This document shows positions 8,472 to 17,195 of a stretch of DNA of 64,000 nucleotides, in pieces. The notes under the pieces were generated by a model. The model saw only the letters and a program-made list of their open reading frames with translations, was not told where the DNA came from and did not search any database. The translations under genes and the position numbers were made by a program. Position 1 is the stretch's first letter. Each line of letters starts with the position of its first letter. The DNA is taken from the NCBI RefSeq assembly GCF_900313025.1, contig NZ_OMPQ01000002.1, forward strand, positions 1 to 64,000. Reading direction: 5' to 3'. The DNA comes from Pseudophaeobacter sp. EL27 (GTDB lineage Bacteria > Pseudomonadota > Alphaproteobacteria > Rhodobacterales > Rhodobacteraceae).

Positions 8472-9923
8472 TTAAAAATCGTCCCAACCCGCCGGAGCAC
8501 TATGCGCCGAGGCCACGCCCCCAGTCCCGGTGCCGGCCTGTGCCATGACCGGGGCAGCAAGGGTCTCGTGCTGGAGCGGCATGGGCACCACGTTTGAGCC
8601 ACCTGCTCCGCCATTGTTCGACTTGACCTTGAAGGCGCCCAATTGCTGGGTCAATTGCCCGGCATCATTGGAGAGCGTATGGCTAACGGCGGTGGTTTCT
8701 TCGACCATGGCAGCGTTTTGCTGGGTCACCTGATCAAGCTGCACCACACCGGTGTTGATTTCGGAGAGGGCCGAGGACTGCTCAGCTGCACCACGCGCGA
8801 TATCGCCGATATGGACAGAAATTGTACCGACACTTTTGATGATCCGTTCCAGCTCCTCTCCGGTTCGGCCCACCAGATCAACACCGCTGGTCACATGATG
8901 CTGGCTCTGAGCAATCAGATCCTTGATCTCGCCAGCCGCATCGGCAGAGCGCTGCGCCAATCCGCGAACCTCAGAAGCCACAACAGCAAAACCACGACCG
9001 GCCTCCCCGGCTCTTGCGGCCTCGACTCCGGCGTTCAGCGCCAGAAGGTTGGTCTGAAAGGCAATGTCGTCGATCACGGTGATGATCTTGGCAATTTCAT
9101 CCGAAGAGCCTTCGATCTTTGACATGGCGTCAATGGCCTCTCCAACCACAACACCGCTTTTGGTGGCGACAGCCTGCGCCTCGCCCACGATCACTTCGAC
9201 CTTTTTTGCCCCGGTCGCTGAGGATTGAACGGTAGTGGTCAACTCCTCTAGCGCGGCGGCGGTTTGTTCCAGAGTGGCGGCCTGGCTTTCAGTTCGCGCC
9301 GACAGGTCACTGGAAGACTGGCTGATATCACCGGCAGTCCGTCCAACTCCGACAGAAACCGTTTTGGCATTTGTGACCGTGGCTTCCAGCTGTTCAACGG
9401 AATCGTTGAAGGCCCTTCCGAGGTTGCCAATGTCAGCGATATCCGACACCACAACCCGGTGGACAAGGTTCCCATGCCGTAGCGCGTCCAGCCCTTCGGC
9501 AATCGCGCCCAGCCCACGGCGCCGCGCAGTCACATCGCTGGCGACCTTTACTACGCGCTCCACAGTTCCGTCAGCCCCGGCGCAGGAGGCATAGGTCGCC
9601 TGAATCCAGATTGTAGATCCATCCTTGGCTAAACGGGGAAACTGGTCAGTGATATCTTCACCCTTGGCCAACCTCTGCCAAAAATCCTTATATTCAGGGC
9701 TTTGCGCAATATCCTGCGCGACAAACATCGAATGATGCTGGCCGACGACTTCCTCCAATTCATAGCCAACAGCCTGCAGGAAGTTCTTGTTTGCCGTCAA
9801 AATCACGCCCTGTGGGTCGAACTGAATGGTCGCCTGCGTGCGGTCAATCACCCCTGCAATGACCTTGCTCGTCTCAACTTCGGAACTCTCTTTTTGAGAC
9901 TTTTTCTTGAAAAACAATGTCAT
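8472..9923 (-). CDS. Soluble PAS-domain methyl-accepting chemotaxis protein
   Basis: A protein of 483 residues without signal peptide or membrane segments, hence a cytoplasmic receptor. Residues 20-135 form a PAS domain ([20 protein letters not shown]), followed by a HAMP-like linker (about 140-190) and the long coiled-coil signalling domain (about 200-430). The hairpin tip reads [36 protein letters not shown]; it contacts CheA and CheW. The protein ends in GWDDF, resembling the xWxxF tether that recruits CheR and CheB. The PAS domain may sense redox or energy state, as in Aer-like receptors. No che genes are nearby. Confidence 0.92.
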   Translation of the reverse strand: MTLFFKKKSQKESSEVETSKVIAGVIDRTQATIQFDPQGVILTANKNFLQAVGYELEEVVGQHHSMFVAQDIAQSPEYKDFWQRLAKGEDITDQFPRLAKDGSTIWIQATYASCAGADGTVERVVKVASDVTARRRGLGAIAEGLDALRHGNLVHRVVVSDIADIGNLGRAFNDSVEQLEATVTNAKTVSVGVGRTAGDISQSSSDLSARTESQAATLEQTAAALEELTTTVQSSATGAKKVEVIVGEAQAVATKSGVVVGEAIDAMSKIEGSSDEIAKIITVIDDIAFQTNLLALNAGVEAARAGEAGRGFAVVASEVRGLAQRSADAAGEIKDLIAQSQHHVTSGVDLVGRTGEELERIIKSVGTISVHIGDIARGAAEQSSALSEINTGVVQLDQVTQQNAAMVEETTAVSHTLSNDAGQLTQQLGAFKVKSNNGGAGGSNVVPMPLQHETLAAPVMAQAGTGTGGVASAHSAPAGWDDF

Positions 9924-10235
9924 ACTCCACGTGCAATCTGTTCAATACTCGCAAAGTAGATACCTCTGGAATTCCTTTTTTTTTCTTAATCACAACGGGT
10001 GACCCCTACGTAAAGCCAGATAAGTGATCATTTTTTTGATAACAAAATAGGCACATGCCTGCCAAAATCTCTGCAACACGGCCAAAGCCTGGGCACAACT
10101 ACGAGCTCATCTACATATAAATGTTTCTCTTTTTGAGAGCGAGCGCCTTGGATCGCACAGATTCGTCCAGGCGCAGGCGCTTTGCGGAGGGCTGTTCCAA
10201 ATGTTCGCCGAGCGACAAAAGCACCTGCGAATTTC
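9924..10235. other. A/T-richer spacer upstream of the chemoreceptor
   Basis: This 312-bp gap lies between the start of the chemoreceptor and the 3' end of the glutaredoxin-like gene. It is clearly poorer in G and C than its surroundings, with T-runs around 9978 and 10032. It must hold the chemoreceptor promoter, but no -35/-10 pair stands out. Small frames on both strands here look like chance. Confidence 0.5.
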
Positions 10236-10607
10236 TTAGCTCTGTTTCAACGATGGCAGATCCGTCTTTGGGTCCGTCAGCAACGCTTGCAGTTCCGAAT
10301 ATCCACCTACAAGCCTCTGGTCGACAAAGACCATGGGGAAAGTTGCCCAGCCCGACCACATCTTGAGAGCCAGTCGTTTGTGCCACTGCGAGGTATAGCT
10401 GCCGTATTCAAGATAGGTGAAAGGAATACCTGCCGCCTGCAGCGCCTTGCGCGCTTTTGAAACGAAGGGATTGTACTTCATCCCAATCACCACAACCCCA
10501 TTGCCAGTGACCGCCGTGATGGCCTCTTGTACTATGTCTCTGTGGTAAGTGCTGATCGCGGCATCAATAGCAGGATGAATGGCGTCTGGGCTGAGCAGCT
10601 GGCGCAT
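10236..10607 (-). CDS. Glutaredoxin-fold protein lacking cysteine
   Basis: A protein of 123 residues. The segment VVVIGMKYNPFVSKARKAL aligns with the active-site region of glutaredoxins, and WSGWATFPMVFV followed by LVGGYSEL is the glutathione-binding part (TFPxVFV, GG). The C-P-x-C active site is replaced by N-P-F-V, and the whole protein contains no Cys. It therefore cannot do thiol-disulfide exchange; it may bind glutathione or a protein partner instead. The start at 10607 gives a normal family length. It precedes the MBL-fold gene by more than 100 bp and is probably transcribed alone. Confidence 0.75.
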   Translation of the reverse strand: MRQLLSPDAIHPAIDAAISTYHRDIVQEAITAVTGNGVVVIGMKYNPFVSKARKALQAAGIPFTYLEYGSYTSQWHKRLALKMWSGWATFPMVFVDQRLVGGYSELQALLTDPKTDLPSLKQS

Positions 10608-10727
10608 GGCAAAATCTCTCGGGTCGTTTCACTGGTGGCTTCGTTTCATCAAATTGTCCGTCGCGGCCTGAGAAACAAGTCAGCTCCCGCTACGTTAAGG
10701 CAAGAAATCAGAAAACCACCCGATAGA

Positions 10728-11639
10728 TCATTCCCATTCCATCTGCATGTAGACGTTCTGCGCGTTCTTCCTGGCGATCTGTTCAAAAACCGCGAGATGG
10801 CTGAACTGGGTCTGATCAATGTCGGTCCCCTCCTCAATGGATCCGCCCGCCTCGATCACCCTGCCAATCTCGCGGCGCAGATGGGCGAGGTAATCACGGG
10901 TTTCCGCCCGGGCCTGCTCCATATCCGTTGCCCTGCCATGACCCGGCACAATATGGCGCGCACCAAAACCTGCCATGACATCAAAAACCTCCAGCCAGCT
11001 GGCGCTATCCCCCGCTGGCCCGATCCCCAACATACGATCCACATAGACGATATCGCCAGTGAACATCACCTCTTGCTCTGGCAGCCAGACAAAGCTGTCC
11101 CCCAGGGTATGGGCCGAGCCACGGTGCATGATCTCAAAGCGCATCTGACCGATGTCCAGCTGGTAGTCATGTTCAAAGGTGAGATCGGCAAAGGAGGGCT
11201 CTGTACCTAACAGAGAGTCCCCCAGCATATGGGTCAGCGCCGACAACTGCTGCGTAGCCCGCGCCCTATGATCCGCCACCGCCGCTTCTGAGGCGATAAC
11301 GGTTGCGCCCTGCGCTTGCCAATAGCCATTGCCAAGCCAACGGTGATCCTGTCCGCCGGTGTTGATCACATATCTTACTGGCTGATCCGTCAGCCTGCGC
11401 ACCAGCTGATGCAGGGCCTCGGCGCCCTTCCAGGATCCGCCCGGATCGACAAGAACCGCGCCCGCCTCGGTTTCGACCAATCCAAAGGTTGCGTTATTGG
11501 CATGGTTGCCCGGGTTGCGCTGCTCTTTGGGGCCAACAATTGCCCAGATCCCCGGCGTCACGGATTGCACACCAAGCCCCTGCCCAGAGGCAAGACCAGG
11601 GAAAACAAACGCCGCAGCAGTAATAAGGATCCAGATCAT
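10728..11639 (-). CDS. Exported MBL-fold metallohydrolase with a modified metal motif
   Basis: A protein of 303 residues from ATG 11639, which has GGGAGGG 6 bp upstream; the longer frame to 11813 lacks such a site. Residues 1-19 form a signal peptide (MIWILITAAAFVFPGLASG). The metallo-beta-lactamase fold is shown by GAVLVDPGG, SAHTLGDSF (His177), FTGD (Asp196) and VPGHG (His234). The zinc motif expected as T-H-x-H-x-D-H instead reads T-G-G-Q-D-H (94-99), so two zinc-1 histidines are missing. It looks like the SoxH or quinoprotein-relay branch; substrate unknown, probably periplasmic. Confidence 0.78.
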   Translation of the reverse strand: MIWILITAAAFVFPGLASGQGLGVQSVTPGIWAIVGPKEQRNPGNHANNATFGLVETEAGAVLVDPGGSWKGAEALHQLVRRLTDQPVRYVINTGGQDHRWLGNGYWQAQGATVIASEAAVADHRARATQQLSALTHMLGDSLLGTEPSFADLTFEHDYQLDIGQMRFEIMHRGSAHTLGDSFVWLPEQEVMFTGDIVYVDRMLGIGPAGDSASWLEVFDVMAGFGARHIVPGHGRATDMEQARAETRDYLAHLRREIGRVIEAGGSIEEGTDIDQTQFSHLAVFEQIARKNAQNVYMQMEWE

Positions 11640-11959
11640 GCCCAGCCCTCCCGTTTCAGCTGTGACGCCATCCGGCAATCCCCCGCTATTCTGCTGGCCG
11701 TCCTGCAAGGCAGGTCGGCTTGCTGCCGAGCCGATCAAAGCTTTGACGTCAGATGCCGCCTTCAGGATCATACTGGGCAGATTCATACCGAGACCTCTGT
11801 TACTGCAACGCATAGGCGCAATTGCCAGAGATCTTAGCCATCACATTCAAAAAATAAAATGCGACATTCTACCCAGCGGCCCTGCAGCCATCCTAGATGA
11901 CAGCATCTCGGCCAAGTCATGTTCTCGAAGGCAGGGTCTTACATAAGGCGGGGAGGCAG
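11640..11959. other. Spacer between the MBL gene and the tRNA genes
   Basis: In this 320-bp gap I find no convincing gene. The frame that extends the MBL gene backwards to 11813 translates to a Ser/Ala/Gly-rich stretch without family similarity and is treated as non-coding. The 5' regulatory region of the MBL gene lies at its left end and the region downstream of the first tRNA at its right end. Confidence 0.5.
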
Positions 11960-12036
11960 TGGCGGACCGAGGAGGATTCGAACCCCCGACCCCCTGATTC
12001 GTAGTCAGGTACTCTATCCAGCTGAGCTATCGGTCC
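11960..12036 (-). tRNA. tRNA-Arg (anticodon ACG), copy 1
   Basis: The reverse complement folds as a full 77-nt tRNA with acceptor GGACCG/CGGTCC, D-arm AGCTCAGCTGGATAGAG, anticodon stem CCTGA/TCAGG around loop CTACGAA (anticodon ACG), T-arm GGGGGTTCGAATCC and an encoded CCA. It should read CGN arginine codons after A34 deamination. It is identical to the copy 176 bp away. Confidence 0.97.
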
Positions 12037-12135
12037 ACTGCGTCAGGATTTAAGGCCCCTGCTCTAGAGAAGCAAGCCAAACTGCGGCTAACTCCCAAAC
12101 CTTCCCAAACCAGCCCTGAGGGCGATTTGAAATAG

Positions 12136-12212
12136 TGGCGGACCGAGGAGGATTCGAACCCCCGACCCCCTGATTCGTAGTCAGGTACTCTATCCAGCTG
12201 AGCTATCGGTCC
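12136..12212 (-). tRNA. tRNA-Arg (anticodon ACG), copy 2
   Basis: Identical over all 77 nt to the gene at 11960-12036, including the encoded CCA. The flanks differ after a few bases. The pair is a tandem gene duplication with a period of 176 bp and could be co-transcribed leftwards from a promoter right of 12212. Confidence 0.97.
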
Positions 12213-12320
12213 ACTGCGGCGGGGTTTAGTGCTAGGGGGTGAGGCGCGCAACCCCAAAAACAAATAAGTTCCGGTCTTTTTCATTTCCGGCTTTTGGCAA
12301 CACGCCCTCTGGCTTGCCGA

Positions 12321-13706
12321 TCACAGGGTGCCATCACCCTTGGGCAGGTGAATTTCAAAGCTGCTGCCTTCGGGACCAGTCCGGCTGAGCATCACCGAGC
12401 CGCCGTGTCCCTTGGTCAGCTCTGCCGCAATGGCCAGCCCCAGACCACTGCCTCCCTTGCGGACGCTGCCCTGGAACGGGGTGAACAGGTTTTCTTGTGC
12501 ACGCTTGGGCAGTCCCGGCCCGGTATCAGAAACGGTGATCCACCAGGCGTCTTCCTCGTCGCGGGCCGCGATTGTCACACAACCGGGCTTGCCTGTGGCC
12601 ACAATCGCCTGACGCGCATTGCGCACCAGATTCATCACTACCCGAAACAGCTGTTCGGAATCACCGCGCAGCATCATCCCCTTGGGCACTGCATTGATCA
12701 GATCAACTGCAACATCTCCCGGCGCCAAAAGCTCGCTTTCCACAATGTCCTCAACCAGCTCGCAAAACGCCACATGAGAGAAGGTCGGTGCGGGCTCTTC
12801 GGCCCGGCCAAAGGCCAGGGTGCCTTCGCAGAGCGAAACCGCGCGGGTGATGGAGTTCACCAGTTTTGGTGCCAGCCGCCGCACCAGAGGGTCTTCGCTC
12901 ATCTCGATGCGGTCAGTGAACAGCTGCGCCGAGGTCAGGATATTGCGCAGATCATGGCTGATCTTGGCCACCGCCCCGCCCAATTGCGCCAGCCGTTCCC
13001 TCTGCCGCAGCGCCTGGGTCAATTCGGTCTGCAGCTGCTGCAAAGCCTCTTCTGCTTCGCGCAGCTCGGTGACGCCAGCATTGGGCTGGATGATACCACG
13101 GGCATCCTCTGGCGCGGCAGCGTAGCGTTGCATGTAGCCAACCACGCCCTCGATCGGGCGCACCAGAAACACCCGCACCGCAGCAAACAGCAGCAGGGCG
13201 GTAAAGATCGAGATTACCGCAGAAAGCAGCAGAACCCGCACCCCATAGTCGATCATCGCCGCCCTAAGCGTCGCGGTCTCGATGGTGATTTCAATCAGCA
13301 GCCCCGCATCCCGCACCGGCGCGCCAATCACCCGGATGATCCTGTTCTCGGGGCTGGCCAATTGGCGAAAGGCATCACCGATGAGCGTCATGGCATTGGC
13401 CATGCGCAGATCATATGTGCCCGCTATCGGCTGCGGAATGGGTGAGGACAACATCAGCTGGCGAATCTCATCGCGGCGCAGGACCACGTTATAGACCCCG
13501 GCATTTTCCAACAGCTCCGCCTCCAGATCGGTCTCAAGCATGTCGTCTGCCAGCAAGGCCAGAGAGGCAATCTGCGCCCGCTCCAGACGTTCGGACAGAT
13601 AGTCGAGACGAAAACGAGAAACAGAGGGCACAAAGATCAGAACTTCGGCCAGCATCACAAAGACGACGGTCAGGACCAGAAACCTGCCTGAAAGAGAATT
13701 CAGCAT
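12321..13706 (-). CDS. Membrane sensor histidine kinase without adjacent response regulator
   Basis: A protein of 461 residues. Transmembrane helices lie at about 8-27 and 157-180 and bracket a periplasmic sensor of some 125 residues; a HAMP-like segment follows. The H-box KISHDLRNILTSA carries phospho-acceptor His251, then the N-box NLVRNARQAI and G-boxes DTGPGLP and GGSGLGLAIA. Substitution of the usual E after His by D and the DLRN context are typical of Rhodobacterales kinases. No receiver protein is encoded nearby, so its partner is elsewhere. It lies 15 bp downstream of the flavoprotein gene on the same strand and may belong to that transcript. Confidence 0.9.
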   Translation of the reverse strand: MLNSLSGRFLVLTVVFVMLAEVLIFVPSVSRFRLDYLSERLERAQIASLALLADDMLETDLEAELLENAGVYNVVLRRDEIRQLMLSSPIPQPIAGTYDLRMANAMTLIGDAFRQLASPENRIIRVIGAPVRDAGLLIEITIETATLRAAMIDYGVRVLLLSAVISIFTALLLFAAVRVFLVRPIEGVVGYMQRYAAAPEDARGIIQPNAGVTELREAEEALQQLQTELTQALRQRERLAQLGGAVAKISHDLRNILTSAQLFTDRIEMSEDPLVRRLAPKLVNSITRAVSLCEGTLAFGRAEEPAPTFSHVAFCELVEDIVESELLAPGDVAVDLINAVPKGMMLRGDSEQLFRVVMNLVRNARQAIVATGKPGCVTIAARDEEDAWWITVSDTGPGLPKRAQENLFTPFQGSVRKGGSGLGLAIAAELTKGHGGSVMLSRTGPEGSSFEIHLPKGDGTL

Positions 13707-13721
13707 AGAGCCCTTTCCAGT

Positions 13722-15155
13722 TTAAGGGATCCAGCGTTGCACAAACCGCACCGCACGTTTGACCATTTGGCTCTCAAAGAGCCGTGGTGAGAAATAAGCA
13801 CCGGCAACACGTTTGTTGATCTCCCCAATCGACGGGTAAGGTGCCACCATCGCGGCGACCTGACTCATCTTCAGCCTATTCGCCAAAGCCAGCGACCACA
13901 ATGAAATCAATTCACCGGCCTGATGGCCGACAATCGTCGCCCCAACCGGCCGCCCCTTGACCACCATCACCTTGATAAAGCCTTTGGTTTTCAGCTCCGC
14001 CAGAGCGCGGTCATTGTGGTGAAAATCGAACCGGGCCAGCTCCAGCCTATCGCCATATTGCGCCCGCGCCTCGGCCTCGCTCAAACCGACCTGCGCCAGT
14101 TCCGGATCCGTATAGGTGGCGCGCGGGATGTGCAGCTCCTGGGCTTTGGAGGGAAGGCCAAACAGCGAAGAGCGAATGATCACCCCGGCATGATAGCCAG
14201 CGACATGAGTGAACTGCAGCCCACCCGCCACATCACCAATGGCATAGACCCTTTTGTTGCTGGTGCGCAGTGAGGCATCTACCTTGATGCCTGTGCGGCT
14301 CGGCTCGATTCCGCCAGCCTCAAGGTTCAGCCGATCCACATTGCTTTTGCGCCCCACCGCCATCAACAGGTGCGAGCCCGCAAAGCTGCGCCCATCTTTG
14401 GTCTTCACCTCAATAGCGCCAGCTTCACCGGTTATCTCAGCCGCCAGCGCACCCTCGATGATCTCGACGCCCTCTGCGCGCAGCGCCTCCAGCACCACGG
14501 CGGCGGCTTCGGGATCATCGCGCCCCAGCGCCTTGGCGCCCTCGATCACCGTGACCTTACAACCCAGCCGGATATGCGCCTGCGCCATTTCCATGCCGAT
14601 GGGGCCGCCGCCGATGATCAGCAGATGCTCGGGGCGTTCACGTAGATCAAACAGGGTCTCATTGGTTTCATAGGGCACGCTCTCCAGCCCTGGCACCGGT
14701 GGCACCAGCGGCGAGGACCCGGTGGCGATCACCACTCGGCGCGCGCGGATCACATGATCGCCCGCCTTCACTTCCGTCGGGGAAATGAATTCGCCAAATT
14801 CGCGAATGACCTGCACGCCAAAGCCTTCAAACCGTTCCTGGCTGTCCATTGGCGCGATGGTTTCGATTGTGTTGTGCACATGGGCTTTGGCGGCAGCGTA
14901 ATCCACCTGTGGAACCTGATCCGCGACACCAAAGGCGGCGGAATGGGCCTGGGTCTGTGCCACCTTTGCGCTGGCCAGCAGCGCCTTGGAGGGCACGCAG
15001 CCAAAGTTCAGGCAGTCGCCGCCCATCTTATGGCCCTCCAGCAGCACCACCGAGGCGCCCATCTGGCTGGCGCCTGCCGCGACCGAAAGCCCGCCAGAGC
15101 CAGCCCCAATCACCAAAAGATCACATTTGATCTGGGTTTCTGTCTTTGCGCTCAT
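13722..15155 (-). CDS. FAD-dependent pyridine nucleotide-disulfide oxidoreductase (mercuric/dihydrolipoyl reductase-like)
   Basis: A protein of 477 residues. FAD binding is shown by VIGAGSGGLSVA and the AIGDV segment, NAD(P)H binding by IIGGGPIGMEMA. The redox-active disulfide is Cys48-Cys53 in GGDCLNFGCVPSKALL. The C-terminal dimerisation domain has PYPSIGEINKR where lipoamide dehydrogenases have HPTxSE, so it is not a classical Lpd. No second cysteine pair for Hg(II) is present at the C-terminus. It starts 3 bp after the TVP38-type membrane gene; this pair is recurrent in Rhodobacterales in my recollection. Confidence 0.9.
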   Translation of the reverse strand: MSAKTETQIKCDLLVIGAGSGGLSVAAGASQMGASVVLLEGHKMGGDCLNFGCVPSKALLASAKVAQTQAHSAAFGVADQVPQVDYAAAKAHVHNTIETIAPMDSQERFEGFGVQVIREFGEFISPTEVKAGDHVIRARRVVIATGSSPLVPPVPGLESVPYETNETLFDLRERPEHLLIIGGGPIGMEMAQAHIRLGCKVTVIEGAKALGRDDPEAAAVVLEALRAEGVEIIEGALAAEITGEAGAIEVKTKDGRSFAGSHLLMAVGRKSNVDRLNLEAGGIEPSRTGIKVDASLRTSNKRVYAIGDVAGGLQFTHVAGYHAGVIIRSSLFGLPSKAQELHIPRATYTDPELAQVGLSEAEARAQYGDRLELARFDFHHNDRALAELKTKGFIKVMVVKGRPVGATIVGHQAGELISLWSLALANRLKMSQVAAMVAPYPSIGEINKRVAGAYFSPRLFESQMVKRAVRFVQRWIP

Positions 15156-15158
15156 GGC

Positions 15159-15881
15159 TCAGCTCGCTTTCTTGGGACGTAGGGATTTGACGATGATCGG
15201 CATCGCCGCCAGAACACAAAGCCCCAGCAAGGGGCCAATCACATGCGGCTCCCAGAGCAAGGACAGATCCGGATCTTCACCGCGGTCAAACACCTCGCCA
15301 ACGCCAACCCCGATCCAGGTGAAAACAATTGCGCCGGGAATGATGCCCAGGGCCGTGGTCCACAGGAAGTTGCCAAAGCGAACACCCACCAGCGCGGGCA
15401 GCAGGTTGGCAACAAAGAAGGGCACCGCAGGCACCAGACGCAGCAGCAGTAGTACCTCGATCTCATTTTGACGCAGCGCCCGCTTCAGCATCTGCACCCG
15501 GCCCTCTGCCGCCTCCAGCTTGGAGGTCAGCATCTCCCCCAACCCCAGCCGAGCGGCCAGAAAGATGCCAGAGGCCCCGATGGTTGCGGCCAGCACATTG
15601 AGCACGGTTCCCGTTGTCAGTCCAAAGAGGAACCCCCCCGTCACCGAGGCCACCGCAGCACCGGGCAGTGAGAACACCACAATCAGGATGTAGATCCCCA
15701 CAAAAAGCGCCACCAACCCCAGGAAGTTTTGATCGCGAAACGCCATCAGACCCTCGCGGTTGTCGCGCAGCGTATCAAAGCTGAGATGGTCTTTGAGCGT
15801 TGCGGCCCCGATCAGCGCGATCACGACCACGATAATCAGGGGGAGGTGACGGGCTAGCCCGCGTTTTGGCGTCTCGGTCAT
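15159..15881 (-). CDS. TVP38/TMEM64 (DedA-like) membrane protein
   Basis: About 240 residues from ATG 15881, which has GAGAGAAG upstream; the frame continues to 15944 without a site. Several membrane helices are visible, and the VTT/SNARE-associated core reads SLPGAAVASVTGGFLFG, ATIGASGIFLAARLG and LRLVPAVPFFVANLLPALVGV. Members of this superfamily are linked to lipid scrambling or undecaprenyl-phosphate and ion transport; the role here is unknown. It heads a likely operon with the flavin disulfide reductase and the histidine kinase. Confidence 0.88.
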   Translation of the reverse strand: MTETPKRGLARHLPLIIVVVIALIGAATLKDHLSFDTLRDNREGLMAFRDQNFLGLVALFVGIYILIVVFSLPGAAVASVTGGFLFGLTTGTVLNVLAATIGASGIFLAARLGLGEMLTSKLEAAEGRVQMLKRALRQNEIEVLLLLRLVPAVPFFVANLLPALVGVRFGNFLWTTALGIIPGAIVFTWIGVGVGEVFDRGEDPDLSLLWEPHVIGPLLGLCVLAAMPIIVKSLRPKKAS

Positions 15882-16223
15882 CTTATTCTTCTCTCTTGGC
15901 CTCGGCTTATGGAGCTGCGCTCTGCTTTCAGGTGCTACGCGCAATCTATGAGACCCGCGAGGTTTTACCGGGGCTGATCACGCGGCCTTGATCTGATAGG
16001 CGTCTTTTCGTGAGGATTCGCAGCCTTGCCTAGGGGTTTTGCAACATTCCGTTGCAGAGGGCGGGCTTTTGTGACGCTTTTTGACAGAAATCTTGCCCTC
16101 AGCTGCCAAAAGGCGGGGCTCAGCGTTTGACTTGCCGGAGAATCCCTTCTAAAGACCGGGCTTCGAGATAGACCCCACGGGTAGCGATTCCGCTTTGCCC
16201 TGTAGAAATTGGAGACCGGAGCG
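15882..16223. other. Divergent intergenic region upstream of rpmH
   Basis: A 342-bp region separates the TVP38-type gene (leftward) from rpmH (rightward) and must contain promoters for both. In many bacteria the rpmH upstream region carries a strong promoter and DnaA-related sites; I found no clear DnaA box or -35/-10 pair by eye. No gene is apparent. Confidence 0.5.
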
Positions 16224-16358
16224 ATGAAACGCACCTATCAGCCTTCGAACCTGGTTCGTAAACGTCGCCACGGTTTTCGTGCGCGCATGGCCACCAAGGC
16301 AGGCCGCAAGATCCTTAACGCACGCCGCGCACGTGGCCGCAAGGAGCTGAGCGCATAA
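16224..16358 (+). CDS. rpmH: 50S ribosomal protein L34
   Basis: A 44-residue protein starting [19 protein letters not shown] and ending GRKELSA, the diagnostic sequence of L34. It is very basic and of normal length. It is followed 26 bp later by rnpA, the usual pairing of ribosomal protein and RNase P protein. The GGAGACCGGAGCG sequence upstream provides the ribosome binding site. Confidence 0.99.
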   Translation: MKRTYQPSNLVRKRRHGFRARMATKAGRKILNARRARGRKELSA

Positions 16359-16384
16359 GCGCGACGCCCCAAGGATTGACAGAT

Positions 16385-16825
16385 ATGACACCGCCGAAGG
16401 CCCCTCAGGACAGCTCAGCTGCCGCCGGGAACCAGCCTTCGGCGGTTTCTGTTTGCGCAGACACGCCCCAGCCCCGCGTAAAATCGGCCCCCCTGGTGGT
16501 TTTGTCCAAACGCAGCGAATTTCTCGCTGCCGCCCGTGCCCGCCGCCAGGGAACCAAAAGCATGATGGTCCAGGGCCGCCAACGTAAAGAAGGCGAAGCC
16601 GAAGGATTTCGCGTCGGCTTTACCTGTTCCAAAAAGGTCGGCAATGCCGTGGCCCGCAACCGTGCCAAGCGCCGTTTGCGCGAAGCCGCGCGTCATGTGC
16701 TGCCCGGTCTTGGCCGGGACGGCTGGGACTACGTGCTGATCGGCCGCGCCCTGGTCACCGCCAACCGTGACTTTGAAGATCTCAAGCGCGATCTGGCCTA
16801 TGCAGTCAAAAAGATCCACGGATGA
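16385..16825 (+). CDS. rnpA: Ribonuclease P protein component
   Basis: About 146 residues from ATG 16385, with AAGGA 9 bp upstream; a TTG at 16376 is also open. The hallmark RNR motif reads VARNRAKRRLREAAR, preceded by GFTCSKKVGNAV. The protein binds the catalytic RNA and the 5' leader of pre-tRNAs. An N-terminal extension of about 40 residues, rich in Ala/Ser/Pro, precedes the conserved domain (from LSKRSEF). Confidence 0.97.
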   Translation: MTPPKAPQDSSAAAGNQPSAVSVCADTPQPRVKSAPLVVLSKRSEFLAAARARRQGTKSMMVQGRQRKEGEAEGFRVGFTCSKKVGNAVARNRAKRRLREAARHVLPGLGRDGWDYVLIGRALVTANRDFEDLKRDLAYAVKKIHG

Positions 16826-16862
16826 CCTACACGCATCACAGTACGCCCCCTATCTTGGTCCC

Positions 16863-17120
16863 ATGACACCGCTTGCTCATATCCTGGCGCTACCGGTCCG
16901 CGCCTATCGGCTGATCTTTTCGCCCTGGGTGGGGTTCAACTGCCGTTATCAGCCAACCTGTTCCGCCTATTCGCTGGAAGCACTGGAAAAACACGGCGCC
17001 ATCAAGGGGGCTTACCTGACCCTGCGCCGCATCGGCCGCTGCCACCCGCTGGGCGGCGATGGCTATGATCCGGTCCCCGGCAGCGACCCTGAACACGAAA
17101 AATCTCTGCAAAAAGACTAG
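16863..17120 (+). CDS. yidD: Membrane protein insertion efficiency factor YidD
   Basis: An 85-residue protein with the family core YRLIFSPWVGFNCRYQPTCSAYSLEAL and CHPLGGDGYDPVP. It assists YidC-dependent insertion of inner membrane proteins. ATG 16863 gives the normal start of an amphipathic helix before the core. It follows rnpA and precedes yidC by 2.7 kb, since ttcA and an EAL gene are inserted. Confidence 0.96.
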   Translation: MTPLAHILALPVRAYRLIFSPWVGFNCRYQPTCSAYSLEALEKHGAIKGAYLTLRRIGRCHPLGGDGYDPVPGSDPEHEKSLQKD

Positions 17121-17195
17121 TATCGCTCCGATGCTCAAAGGCCAGAGTTGTCCTTTTTTCTTGGCAAATGCCGCGCCAGGGGCTAGGGGGCCGAC

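Noticed and set aside
12294-13445. 383-codon plus-strand frame opposite the histidine kinase
   Set aside because: Antisense of a gene with clear kinase motifs.
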